From Rossellomorea aquimaris (lineage in GTDB: Bacteria; Bacillota; Bacilli; Bacillales; Bacillaceae_B): DNA of 64,000 bases. The notes under the pieces were generated by a model. It was not told the DNA's origin. It did no database searches and worked only from the letters and a program-made list of their open reading frames with translations. Positions 36,304 to 44,717 of the stretch are shown here, in pieces. Each line of letters begins with the position of its first letter. Position 1 is the first letter of the stretch. The position numbers were made by a program, and so were the translations under genes. Location of the stretch: NCBI RefSeq assembly GCF_001877785.1, contig NZ_MINN01000085.1, positions 248,001-312,000 of the forward strand, given 5' to 3'.

Positions 36304-36456
36304 TTAAAAACGATTAATGAATAGTAAGAATACACCGATCCATGAAAGTATAAGGAACCCTCCGAGCAGCAGGACGGAAGTCAGAGTCCCTTTAAGGCTT
36401 GATGAATCTTCCACTTTGGTTTTTGTTTTTCTGTTCAATTCAGGATTTGGCATCAT
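36304..36456 (-). CDS. cytochrome c oxidase subunit IIa-like small membrane protein
   Basis: 50 residues: a polar start MMPNPELNRKTKTKVED, then one membrane helix TSVLLLGGFLILSWIGVFLLF and the end INRF. ba3 oxidases carry such a one-helix subunit IIa, and this gene is first in the operon, 15 bases before subunit II. The ribosome site aaaggag is 5 bases before ATG 36456 (8 before ATG 36453, an equally good start). Confidence 0.82.
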   Translation of the reverse strand: MMPNPELNRKTKTKVEDSSSLKGTLTSVLLLGGFLILSWIGVFLLFINRF

Positions 36457-36501
36457 GTTCACTCCTTTCACCTGTTAAAGGTGATATTCTGGATTACCTT
36501 A

Positions 36502-36587
36502 ATCATAATCCCTTCGAATTACGTCCATCTGTGATAAATGTCACACCAAACCGTGATAATTGTGAAAGAAATGTGAAGTTCGTCACA
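36502..36587 (-). promoter_or_regulatory. FNR/CRP-type control region of the ba3 oxidase operon
   Basis: Two perfect TGTGA-N6-TCACA palindromes lie at 36530-36545 and 36572-36587, 42 bases (about four helical turns) apart. On the minus strand a TATGAT -10 (36507-36502) places the nearer site's centre at about -42.5, the class II activator position used by B. subtilis Fnr, and no good -35 is present. Two further half-sites, cgtga and tgtga, lie between. Predicted start near 36495. Confidence 0.68.
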
Positions 36588-36689
36588 TGTCATTTCAATC
36601 ATTACTTTAAAAAGGGAATATTCTCCTGTTCCAGCTAAAAAAGCTCAGCATACACTGAACTATCACGGCTATTTTTTGGGGGAGTAAAA

Positions 36690-36833
36690 ATGGAAAAGTA
36701 TTATTGCGACAGATGCTGTCAATTGTATACGAGGAAACAAAAGTGTTCTGTCTGCGGTTTGATGGCAGAAACGAAGATTCATATAAACGTGCATTGCCAG
36801 GGGACCAAAGAGGGTGGAGCGGCGGATCGATGA
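36690..36833 (+). CDS. 47-residue zinc-ribbon-like protein
   Basis: MEKYYCDRCCQLY, then QKCSVCGLMAETKIHINVHCQ: CxxC and CxxC pairs separated by about 9 residues form a likely zinc site. A good ttgggggag ribosome site precedes ATG 36690. It lies 49 bases before the SDR gene, so they may be co-transcribed. Family not recognised. Confidence 0.65.
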   Translation: MEKYYCDRCCQLYTRKQKCSVCGLMAETKIHINVHCQGTKEGGAADR

Positions 36834-36882
36834 GAAATTGTGATAAAATAAAGAAGATTAAAAATAGACAGGAGTGTGGGGA

Positions 36883-37653
36883 ATGTACTTACCATCTTTT
36901 TCGCTTGATAATAAAACAGCGGTCATCACCGGTGCCGGCCGCGGCATAGGGAGGGCATTAAGCATAGGCCTGGCGGAAGCCGGAGCGGACGTGGTCCTCT
37001 TATCGCGAACAAGAAATGATTTGGAAGAGACAGCAGCAATGATACAGGAAAAGGGGAGAAAAGCCCATGTCATCCCTACAGATGTGACATCAAGGGATGA
37101 AATAAAAAAGGCTGTGCATTACATAGAAGATCAAGGGTTGAAGATTGATATTTTAATTAATAACGCAGGGATGAACATCAGGTCAAATGCTTTTGAAGTG
37201 ACGGATGAAGAATGGAAAACGATCATGGATACCAATTTGAAATCTGCATTTATGATGAGTCAGGAAATCGGATCACATATGAAGGATAAAGGAAAAGGGA
37301 AAATCATCAATATCTCTTCTGTTGCAGGGCATGTCGCCCTCCGGACAGGGGTGGTGTATGCCTCTACCAAAGCGGCGATGATTCAGATGACAAAAGTCCT
37401 GGCTTTTGAGTGGGGCAAACATAATATCAATGTCAACAGCATCGGTCCCTGGTATTTTAAAACGCCTTTGACCGAGGAGCTCCTTGAAAATAAGGAATAT
37501 GTTGATGACATCTTAGCTGTAACCCCCCTGAAAAGGGTAGGAGAACTACAGGAATTGGTCGGCCCTGCAGTGTTCTTGTCCTCGGATGCCGGTAACTATA
37601 TAACAGGACAAACATTGTTTGTTGACGGGGGAATGACCATTCAGGGATTTTAA
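36883..37653 (+). CDS. short-chain dehydrogenase/reductase (gluconate 5-dehydrogenase / FabG-like)
   Basis: 256 residues. Classical SDR: TGAGRGIG cofactor loop near 17-24, ILINNAG near 90-96, catalytic Ser in INISSVAG, YASTK (Tyr-x3-Lys), and C-terminal ITGQTLFVDGGMTI. The Arg following the second Gly-rich motif (LLSRTRND) suggests NADPH preference, by family knowledge. The substrate is unknown. ATG 36883 with caggagtg is chosen; the frame's GTG at 36874 overlaps that site. Confidence 0.9.
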   Translation: MYLPSFSLDNKTAVITGAGRGIGRALSIGLAEAGADVVLLSRTRNDLEETAAMIQEKGRKAHVIPTDVTSRDEIKKAVHYIEDQGLKIDILINNAGMNIRSNAFEVTDEEWKTIMDTNLKSAFMMSQEIGSHMKDKGKGKIINISSVAGHVALRTGVVYASTKAAMIQMTKVLAFEWGKHNINVNSIGPWYFKTPLTEELLENKEYVDDILAVTPLKRVGELQELVGPAVFLSSDAGNYITGQTLFVDGGMTIQGF

Positions 37654-37666
37654 GAGGTTGATTGGG

Positions 37667-37699
37667 CGGGTCGTGGGGACAGGTACCGTGACCCGTTTC
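37667..37699 (+). terminator. weak terminator after the SDR gene
   Basis: cgggtc (37667-37672) with gacccg (37690-37695), tail tttct. Confidence 0.45.
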
Positions 37700-37835
37700 T
37701 AATGAGGAAATCATCATGCTTTTTAAACGGATTTCACTATATATTGGTTCAATTCGATAAAATAGATTGGGATTCTTATGGTGCAAAGAGGTTGGCAGCC
37801 TGTCATTGAGGGTATATCGTGGACTGGGATTGTTC

Positions 37836-37928
37836 TTATTATCGAAAACGGACAGTTTATTATCAAAAATAACAATATATTATCAAAAACTCACATCATA
37901 TTATCAATAACAAGAATATATTATCAAA
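37836..37928. repeat. five phased copies of tATTATCaaaaa, 20-21 bases apart
   Basis: ATTATC occurs at 37838, 37859, 37879, 37900 and 37920, each followed by an A-rich tract (gaaaac, aaaaat, aaaaac, aataac, aaaaac). The steps of 21, 20, 21 and 20 bases equal two helical turns; the 8-9 bases between are not conserved. It lies in the 500-base gap between the SDR gene and cheX, where I see no gene. Confidence 0.75.
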
Positions 37929-37990
37929 AACGTCTATTCGACCTTCTTTATACCCGGCTGCATATCAATAGTTCCATAGCCCTCTGCTGT

Positions 37991-38071
37991 ACCCCATGCG
38001 ACCGAGTATCAACTGCTCCACATTCCTGCCGCACCCCATGCTATACCCCATGCTATACCCCATGCGACCGT
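37991..38071. repeat. short tandem repeat ccccatgctata with flanking duplicated segment
   Basis: Three tandem ccccatg units with a 12-base period (38033-38068) are flanked by two diverged copies of taccccatgcgaccg (37990 and 38055). A 124-codon open frame crosses both repeat regions, but it has no ribosome site and reflects the repeats. Confidence 0.65.
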
Positions 38072-38112
38072 GTAACAACTGTTTCAAATTCGAGATGTAC
38101 TCAGGCCAAATT

Positions 38113-38145
38113 AAAAAAAGCGGTTACTCCATACCCGCTTTTTTT
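38113..38145. terminator. terminator at the end of cheX, bidirectional
   Basis: aaaaaaagcgg / ccgcttttttt around an 11-base loop. Confidence 0.85.
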
Positions 38146-38153
38146 CGCTTAAA

Positions 38154-38606
38154 TTATGGAACCGTCACTAAAAGAACATGGAACCGGCCTGCATCCTTGA
38201 CAGTCAACGGAAGCTGTATGACCCGGTTATTCCCTATTATACTTGCCTCTCCTGTCATGACAGTCGGTGTTGTAATATCCACATTATGACCGCTGCTTGC
38301 AATCGCGGTCGCGAGATTTCCCACAATCATATTTCCTAATTCTCCCGCAAAAGACTCCAGCATCTCACCAGTTAGCGGCATTCCGAACATAAATGCTGCA
38401 AGGGATTGAAAGTTTTTTTCAGTTCCGTTGATGACGAATCTTCCCTGGACATCTCCGGTCATTCCTATCGAAACAGTGAAATGTTGATGTTCATACGGTG
38501 TTATTAGCAAGGTCGGTTCATCATGGGTTACGCTTAATGGGACGACACTTTTTAGGGCAGTCATGAAATGATGTAATAGATCGGTGATACTGCTGGTTAG
38601 CGTCAT
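38154..38606 (-). CDS. CheX/CheC-family chemotaxis phosphatase-like protein
   Basis: 150 residues. CheC/CheX/FliY proteins dephosphorylate CheY-P through an (S/D)xxxExxN motif; here Ser85, Glu89 and Asn92 in SFAGELGNMIVGN fit, with a proline about 22 residues later (Pro114). One motif and the length favour CheX over the two-motif CheC. A separate chromosomal place, far from a che operon, is common for such genes. Ribosome site ccggaggttt. Confidence 0.85.
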   Translation of the reverse strand: MTLTSSITDLLHHFMTALKSVVPLSVTHDEPTLLITPYEHQHFTVSIGMTGDVQGRFVINGTEKNFQSLAAFMFGMPLTGEMLESFAGELGNMIVGNLATAIASSGHNVDITTPTVMTGEASIIGNNRVIQLPLTVKDAGRFHVLLVTVP

Positions 38607-38783
38607 GTCGAAACCTCCGGAAATTTGTCAGATTTATTATACCATGTTCACTAGTATAAAAGACCTAAAAAGTTTTAGGCGTTGTAAATCTTCTTCTGCA
38701 CTGAAAAAGAAAGTTTATACATGTTCTTTCACTTTTTGGTAATGCTATCCTTACATGGAAATCCGATAAGGAGAATGGTTGAA

Positions 38784-39854
38784 ATGCCTAAAATAGTGAG
38801 TGTTGAAACAGAAATCCCGCCTTATAAAATCACTCAATCCGAAGCAGCGGAATTTGCCCGGAATTTATTTTCAGAAAGCTTCAGGGATATAGACCGCCTG
38901 CTGCCGATTTTCGAAAACGGGGAAATAGAAAGCAGGTACTTTGTCAGTGACCTTGACTGGTTTTCCAAACATCATTCTTTTCAGGAAAAGAATGATTTGT
39001 TTATCCGTTATGCTGTTGAAATGGGAAGCAGGGCAATTGAAAAATGCATGAAGAATAATGGGATCAACTATGAAGAAATCGATGCCATTTTCACGATATG
39101 CACCACCGGCCTTGCGACACCGAGTATAGAAGCAAGGATCATGAATGTCCTGCCCTTTTCATCCCATGTCAAACGCATACCGGTGTGGGGGTTGGGGTGC
39201 GCTGGAGGAGCGGCCGGCCTGTCCCGGGCCTATGAATACTGCCTTGCTTTTCCAAAGGCGAATGTACTGGTGCTTTCCATTGAACTATGCTCGTTGACCT
39301 TTCAGCATGGTGACCGTTCCAAAAGCAATTTAGTCGGTACTTCATTATTTGCAGATGGAGTGGCATGTGCACTCGTTAGTGGAGATGAGAGCTCTGCGCT
39401 AAATGAAATAGCACGTCCGCTGCCTTCGATATTTGCCACACAATCAACTACGTTGAAGAATTCACTCGATGTCATGGGCTGGAATGTTAAAAACGAGGGT
39501 CTTTATGTCGTTTTTTCAAAAGATATTCCAACCCTGGTCACAAATTGGCTGAGGCCGAATGTGGAAGAGTTTATTCATGCACAGGGGATAAAGATGGAAG
39601 AAATCAAACACTTTGTGGCTCACCCCGGGGGAAAGAAAGTAATCGAGGCGTATCAGGAAGCATTGGGGTTCGATGATCACATGACCCGGCATGCGCTGAA
39701 AACACTCAGGAAGTACGGCAATATGTCCTCAGTGACGATCTATTATGTCCTGAAGGAATTTCTGCAGGATGATTGCCAGAGAGGCGATATCGGCCTTGGA
39801 ACAGCGTTAGGACCGGGATTCAGCTCGGAATTAGTATTGATGAGGTGGGATTGA
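38784..39854 (+). CDS. bpsA: type III polyketide synthase (alkylpyrone synthase) BpsA
   Basis: 356 residues. Makes triketide/tetraketide pyrones from long-chain acyl-CoA and malonyl-CoA. Chalcone-synthase-type triad: Cys139 in GLGCAGGAAGL, His280 in FVAHPGGKKV, Asn313 in YGNMSSVT, plus the C-terminal GLGTALGPGFSSELVL. ATG 38784 lies 10 bases after ataaggag; the frame from 38721 and the near ATG 38775 are less likely. Translation-coupled to bpsB, as in B. subtilis. Confidence 0.92.
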   Translation: MPKIVSVETEIPPYKITQSEAAEFARNLFSESFRDIDRLLPIFENGEIESRYFVSDLDWFSKHHSFQEKNDLFIRYAVEMGSRAIEKCMKNNGINYEEIDAIFTICTTGLATPSIEARIMNVLPFSSHVKRIPVWGLGCAGGAAGLSRAYEYCLAFPKANVLVLSIELCSLTFQHGDRSKSNLVGTSLFADGVACALVSGDESSALNEIARPLPSIFATQSTTLKNSLDVMGWNVKNEGLYVVFSKDIPTLVTNWLRPNVEEFIHAQGIKMEEIKHFVAHPGGKKVIEAYQEALGFDDHMTRHALKTLRKYGNMSSVTIYYVLKEFLQDDCQRGDIGLGTALGPGFSSELVLMRWD

Positions 39855-40420
39855 TGATATTTTTTATCCTTTTCTTTCTTGTTCTGGCCTTGCAGCGGGT
39901 GGTGGAATTAATCATTGCCCGCAAAAATGAAGAATGGATGAAAAAAAGGGGAGCAAAGGAGTACGGACAAAATCATTACCGGGCCATGGTGATAATCCAT
40001 ACTGCTTTCTTTGTGTCCCTTCTATTAGAAGCAGGTTTCTTTCATTCAGGGATTCATCCTCTTTGGGAATACCTGCTTGCAGGGTTTTTACTTACCCAGG
40101 CAGGGAGGATATGGGTCATTTCCTCATTGGGGAAATACTGGAATACGAAAATAATCGTCCTTCCCGACACAGAGGTGGTGGCCACAGGTCCCTATAAGTT
40201 TTTCAGGCACCCCAATTATCTTATTGTCACGGTTGAGTTAGCCATTATCCCCCTCTTATTCAATGCATATTGGACACTGATCATTTTTGCCGTACTCAAT
40301 CAGCTGATCCTCTTAACACGGATACCGGTGGAGGAAGAAGCACTGAGCCGGGAAACGAATTACGAACATGTCCATTTCTCGACTCCTGGATGGATAGGCT
40401 CAGAAAAGAAAGAAAAATAA
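39854..40420 (+). CDS. bpsB: isoprenylcysteine carboxyl methyltransferase-family protein (BpsB/YpbQ)
   Basis: 188 residues with four to five membrane segments. The ICMT-type C-terminal signature GPYKFFRHPNYLIV...E appears, followed by RIPVEEEAL. In B. subtilis the homologue methylates the alkylpyrones made by BpsA. Start ATG shares its first base with the bpsA stop (tgatg), and gaggtggga is upstream. A longer frame from 39773 lies inside bpsA and is rejected. Confidence 0.9.
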   Translation: MIFFILFFLVLALQRVVELIIARKNEEWMKKRGAKEYGQNHYRAMVIIHTAFFVSLLLEAGFFHSGIHPLWEYLLAGFLLTQAGRIWVISSLGKYWNTKIIVLPDTEVVATGPYKFFRHPNYLIVTVELAIIPLLFNAYWTLIIFAVLNQLILLTRIPVEEEALSRETNYEHVHFSTPGWIGSEKKEK

Positions 40421-40429
40421 AATTTCTTA

Positions 40430-40488
40430 TTGAAAATGATTATCGTTTTTGATAGGATGTAATTGAAGATGAAAATTATTCTCAGTTG
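40430..40488 (+). promoter_or_regulatory. promoter overlapped by two Fur-like boxes
   Basis: TTGAAA (40430-40435), a 17-base spacer, TAGGAT (40453-40458). The -35 and spacer hold TGAAAATGATTATCG (13 of 15 positions of a TGATAATnATTATCA box). A second box, TGAAAATTATTCTCA (40470-40484, about 12 of 14), lies just after the expected start. This layout is typical for iron-repressed genes; the regulator is inferred, not shown. Confidence 0.6.
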
Positions 40489-40523
40489 CATGTCCTGAAA
40501 CTAAAAATAAGGTGGCGAATGAA

Positions 40524-40694
40524 ATGGTATGGTTTCTAATAATGATGACAGTGGTTACATATGGCTTCATAATGAAATTTGTCTTGTCTAATGTGATGAA
40601 GGATAGACAGCCGGTTCCAAAACCTGCATCTGTACAAACCAAAAACCAATCCTTCGCAGCACCCAATCTTATACCGACACAATCAACAAGATAA
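40524..40694 (+). CDS. 56-residue single-pass membrane protein under predicted iron control
   Basis: One membrane segment (about 2-22, WFLIMMTVVTYGFIMKFV) followed by a polar Pro/Gln/Asn-rich tail ending IPTQSTR. ATG 40524 is 8 bases after aaggtgg; GTG 40512 in frame overlaps that site. It has its own promoter with Fur-like boxes and a clear terminator, so it is a separate transcript. I do not recognise a family. Confidence 0.72.
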   Translation: MVWFLIMMTVVTYGFIMKFVLSNVMKDRQPVPKPASVQTKNQSFAAPNLIPTQSTR

Positions 40695-40695
40695 G

Positions 40696-40728
40696 TCTCC
40701 TTCAGTCGAAGGAGGCTTTTTATTTTCT
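40696..40728 (+). terminator. terminator of the small membrane protein gene
   Basis: ctccttc (40697-40703) / gaaggag (40708-40714) with a 4-base loop, then tttttatttt. Confidence 0.88.
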
Positions 40729-40863
40729 CCAATTACAGAAAACCTGAATAGGATGTTAATAAGTCATTTCTCTTCAATAAACGAAAGCAAACCATAGAGA
40801 AATTGGGGTAAATGCGATAAAATAAAAGCGTTATCATCTTTTGAAACAGAAAGGACCTTACAC

Positions 40864-43800
40864 ATGAGCCGCACTGATCAGCAAAGCACCCATTTACATA
40901 CAATCCTCCACAAACTGGCAGGATACGATGAAGTATTCCGCAGTAAAGGGGACGAGGAACGTTCCCTGAAAGTAGAAAGACTGGCGGAAAAAATCTACAG
41001 GCAGGAATTCATACTGGCTTTTTGCGGACACTTTTCTGCCGGAAAATCGACTATGATCAATTACCTGATGGGTGAAGAAATACTCCCTTCCAGTCCGATC
41101 CCGACCAGTGCCAATCTGGTGAAAGTGCATCAATCAGAGGAAGACTATGCAAAGATTCATTATCATTCAGGCAAACCAGTCTTATTTAAGGTGCCATATG
41201 AATACTCAAAAATCAAAGAATTCTGCAGGAACGGGGAAGATGTATACTCTGTTGAAATAGGCAGAAAGAAAACGACCCTTCCTGAAGGGGTCTCTGTCCT
41301 GGATACCCCGGGCGTGGACAGTACGGATGACGCGCACAGGATGTCGACCGAATCAGCTGTCCATTTAGCGGATGCGGTGTTTTATGTAATGGATTATAAT
41401 CATGTCCAGTCGCAGGTGAACTTCCAATTCACCAAAGAATTGAAGCGTCATGGGGTGAAATTATATCTGGTGGTCAATCAGATTGATAAACATCAGGAGG
41501 AAGAACTGCCATTCCGGAAATTCCAAGAGGCTGTCAGGGATTCCTTTGCAAGCTGGGGTGTAGATCCTGACGGCATCTTCTATACAAGTCTTAAGAAACC
41601 TGACCATGACCATAATCAAGTTGCAGAACTGCGGGAGTTCATAAATAAACAGGTCGTGGAAAAGGAATCTCTGATCGAAGATTCCGCCCGGTCAGCCCTT
41701 TCCCAGCTTGTGCATGAGCATATCGGCTGGTATGAAGATCAGCAGGAACAGGTTGAAGAAGAAGGTAAAAACCATGTCACAGAGGAAGAGTGGGCAGATA
41801 AAGATACTCTTCTTGAGAAAGAGGAAAGGCTTCTGGACGAACTATCAGAAAACGACGTCAGCGAATTGAGGCAGGCTTTCGAGGAAGAGAGAAGCACTAT
41901 TTTGAAAAATGCGTATCTCATGCCTTTTGAAACAAGGGACCTTGCGAAAGAATTTCTTGAAAGCCGGCAGCCGGATTTTAAAATCGGATTCCTGTTCAGC
42001 AGACAAAAAACTGAAGATGAAAAAGAACGCAGGGCGCAAATTTTCAAAGAAGAAGTGAATAGCAGGATCGAAACCCAGCTGGAGTGGCATCTGAAGACAC
42101 TCGGAAAGTCTTTTCTGAAGAAAAATAATGTTGTTTCACCTTCTCTTTTAAATGGTTGGGAGAAGCTGTCCCTCAAAGTGGATGAGGCTTATTTAATTGG
42201 GTTGATCAAGCCGGGGGCCAAGGTGACAGGGGATTACGTCCTTCAATATTGCGATAATCTCTCAGAAGAATTAAAGAGGGATGCGAGAAAAATAACGAAC
42301 GATTTGCTGGAGAGCTTCCTGGAACACGTGAAAGAAGATTCAAAAAGCAAAACAAGAAGCCTGCAGGAGGAGCTGCAGGCAATCCGTCAAAAAACGGTAT
42401 ATGTGCATAAATGGGCCCTCTTGGAAGAGGAGAAGTTCCAGCAGATAGAAAAGCTGGAAGGGATTTCGAATTCCGATAATAGAGATGACAAGATTCAGGG
42501 CTGGGTAAATGACTGGGTAGCAAAAGAAAAAGAGTTCATTGAAGCAGGAGAGTTGGAAGAAAACCCTCCTGAGCCTGCAAGCGAACGTATAAGCGAAGAT
42601 AATCAGAATGAAGTGCACTCCGGAGAAGTGAAGGATAATCAGGTATCCGTGGAGGATGCAATCGACAGGCTGGACCGAATGACCCGCGTGTTCGGCAACC
42701 TGCACGGGTTCAGCAAGATTGCCGATATATTGGAGGGCAAGCGGGAGAGGCTTGCCAACCAGACATTCACAATTGCTTTGTTCGGAGCTTTCAGTGCAGG
42801 GAAATCATCCTTTGCAAATGCTCTTCTCGGTAAAAAGGTATTACCGGTCAGTCCGAACCCGACTACTGCATCCATCAACCGAATAAAGCCGGTAACGGAT
42901 CAGTATCTTCATGAGACGGCAGTAGTGCAAATTAAATCCGAATCCCAACTCTATCAGGACATATCTCATTCACTGTCCTTCTTTGACAAACGTATTGAAA
43001 CATTAGAGGATGCCTTTGAAATCATCCCAGTCCTTCTTGGGGAAGCGGGAGGTGACGCGAAAGCAAAAATCCACCTGTCTTTCCTGTCGGCGTTTTATAA
43101 GGGGTACGAAGAATTCAAGAATCGCTTAGGCAAAGAAATCACTGTCGGTTTGGATGATTACAAAGGATATGTAGCGGATGAAAACAAATCCTGCTTCGTT
43201 GAGTCGATCGATTTGTACTATGATTGTGAAATTACGAGGAAAGGTATCACACTGGTTGATACCCCGGGAGCCGATTCAATCAACGCACGTCATACCGGGG
43301 TGGCATTTGAATACATTAAAAACGCGGATGCCATTCTATTTGTCACCTATTATAATCACGCTTTCGCACGGGCAGATCGTGAATTCCTCATTCAGTTGGG
43401 GCGCGTGAAAGACACATTCGAGCTCGATAAAATGTTCTTTATCGTCAACGCAATCGATCTCGCCAAGGACGAAGAAGAAAAGGAAGAAGTCATCTCCTAT
43501 GTCGGGGAGCAGCTCATTCAGTATGGAATCCGCTTCCCGAGAATTTTCGGGGTTTCATCCCTTCAGGCACTGGAGGATAAAGAGAACCCTTCCAATGGCA
43601 TGACCTTTTTCAAAGAGGCATTCAATTCCTTTATCCAGGATGAGCTTGTCAGCATGAGTGTTGATTCAGCAATGAGTGAATGGGAAAAAGGAATCAAGCG
43701 TTTCAAGCATTATATCGACGCGGCATCGAGTGATCAGTCTTTGAAACAGCGGAAAATCGAGGAATTGCATCGGACGAAAACTGAAGTAAAAGAACTTCTT

Positions 43801-44499
43801 GAAAAAATGACAGCCGCAGCCATCCAGCAGGAAACAGAACAGGAATTGGATGAATTGATCTATTATTTAAAACAGCGGGTATTTTTCCGGATTACCGACT
43901 TCTTTAAGGAGGCGTTTCACTCAGGCCTGTTCATGAATGAAGCGAACGATTCAAAAGCACTGCAGCACGGATTAAAGGAGTTCACAACGAGTGTAGGTTT
44001 TGATTTATCGCAGGAATTGAGAGCCACTTCCTTGAGGATCCTTCAATTCATCGGTAAGCAGCTTGATTCCCATTGGGATCAAATAGAGTCCAATATTCGT
44101 GAATTGGAAAAAGAAATTCTGCTTTCATCACCGGTATTCAGGAATGGGGAAGCCATCGAGTTTCAACAGGCTTTTAAAGACATCGATCTCGAGCATTTCA
44201 AAGGGGCTTTCTCCACTTTCAGGAATGCTAAACAATTCCTCGAAAAAGGCGGAAAAAAAGAAATCCAGGAAGAGCTCGTAAAGAGGCTTCATGGACCTGC
44301 GGATGACTACCTGAAAAATGAAAAAGAAAAGATGAAATCCTGGAGTCAGCAGGACATTAATGTAAGGTTCAAGAAATTAAAAGAGGAAGCAAAATCGCAG
44401 GCATTTGAACAGATCGATTCAAATATCGAAGCGCTGAGTACCACCCAGGATATTGAAAAACTCCGGAGTGAGTGGAAGTCGCTGATTGACCAGTCCTGA
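40864..44499 (+). CDS. dynA: DynA, bacterial double-dynamin GTPase
   Basis: 1211 residues, two dynamin units fused head to tail, as in B. subtilis DynA (YpbR). P-loops GHFSAGKST at 55-63 and GAFSAGKSS at about 641-649; each unit has its own DTPG (VLDTPGVDST; LVDTPGADSI) and an N(Q/A)ID G4 motif (VVNQIDK; IVNAIDL). Long helical stalk stretches separate the GTPase heads. In B. subtilis it fuses membranes, protects against pore formers and delays phage lysis. The ribosome site aaaggacc precedes ATG 40864. Followed closely by two small genes. Confidence 0.95.
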   Translation: MSRTDQQSTHLHTILHKLAGYDEVFRSKGDEERSLKVERLAEKIYRQEFILAFCGHFSAGKSTMINYLMGEEILPSSPIPTSANLVKVHQSEEDYAKIHYHSGKPVLFKVPYEYSKIKEFCRNGEDVYSVEIGRKKTTLPEGVSVLDTPGVDSTDDAHRMSTESAVHLADAVFYVMDYNHVQSQVNFQFTKELKRHGVKLYLVVNQIDKHQEEELPFRKFQEAVRDSFASWGVDPDGIFYTSLKKPDHDHNQVAELREFINKQVVEKESLIEDSARSALSQLVHEHIGWYEDQQEQVEEEGKNHVTEEEWADKDTLLEKEERLLDELSENDVSELRQAFEEERSTILKNAYLMPFETRDLAKEFLESRQPDFKIGFLFSRQKTEDEKERRAQIFKEEVNSRIETQLEWHLKTLGKSFLKKNNVVSPSLLNGWEKLSLKVDEAYLIGLIKPGAKVTGDYVLQYCDNLSEELKRDARKITNDLLESFLEHVKEDSKSKTRSLQEELQAIRQKTVYVHKWALLEEEKFQQIEKLEGISNSDNRDDKIQGWVNDWVAKEKEFIEAGELEENPPEPASERISEDNQNEVHSGEVKDNQVSVEDAIDRLDRMTRVFGNLHGFSKIADILEGKRERLANQTFTIALFGAFSAGKSSFANALLGKKVLPVSPNPTTASINRIKPVTDQYLHETAVVQIKSESQLYQDISHSLSFFDKRIETLEDAFEIIPVLLGEAGGDAKAKIHLSFLSAFYKGYEEFKNRLGKEITVGLDDYKGYVADENKSCFVESIDLYYDCEITRKGITLVDTPGADSINARHTGVAFEYIKNADAILFVTYYNHAFARADREFLIQLGRVKDTFELDKMFFIVNAIDLAKDEEEKEEVISYVGEQLIQYGIRFPRIFGVSSLQALEDKENPSNGMTFFKEAFNSFIQDELVSMSVDSAMSEWEKGIKRFKHYIDAASSDQSLKQRKIEELHRTKTEVKELLEKMTAAAIQQETEQELDELIYYLKQRVFFRITDFFKEAFHSGLFMNEANDSKALQHGLKEFTTSVGFDLSQELRATSLRILQFIGKQLDSHWDQIESNIRELEKEILLSSPVFRNGEAIEFQQAFKDIDLEHFKGAFSTFRNAKQFLEKGGKKEIQEELVKRLHGPADDYLKNEKEKMKSWSQQDINVRFKKLKEEAKSQAFEQIDSNIEALSTTQDIEKLRSEWKSLIDQS

Positions 44500-44528
44500 A
44501 AGATTTACCAGGAAGAGGGGGAAGCCGC

Positions 44529-44717
44529 TTGAAAGTAAATCCGTTTCATTGTTGTGCAACCTGTATTCATATCACTGCCAGCAAACAGCTGAATGCGAAA
44601 AAGACTTCCTATTTTTGCTCCCGTCTTGGTTACGAGACCAGGACCGACTATCGATTTTCCTGCTGGGAACCGAAGGAATCCGTAAAGGATCTGATGAAAA
44701 AGAGGGGGATATCATGA
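44529..44717 (+). CDS. 62-residue Cys-rich small protein
   Basis: Starts with TTG 44529 after gaggggg and ends with a stop that overlaps the next start as atga. The sequence MKVNPFHCCATCIHI...YFCSRLGYETRTDYRFSCWEPK has CCxxC and two later cysteines in a zinc-finger-like arrangement (four to five Cys). It lies 29 bases after dynA and is coupled to the sulfurtransferase gene. Recognised only as a conserved-looking small metal-binding protein. Confidence 0.7.
   Translation: MKVNPFHCCATCIHITASKQLNAKKTSYFCSRLGYETRTDYRFSCWEPKESVKDLMKKRGIS

Noticed and set aside
37836-37928. CRISPR-like short repeats
   Set aside because: Repeat core is about 12 bases and spacing 8-9 bases, far below CRISPR sizes.
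37778-38152. 124-codon open frame with CYTPCYTPCDRV-like repeats
   Set aside because: It follows the two nucleotide repeats of that gap, has no ribosome site and shows no protein-like composition outside them.
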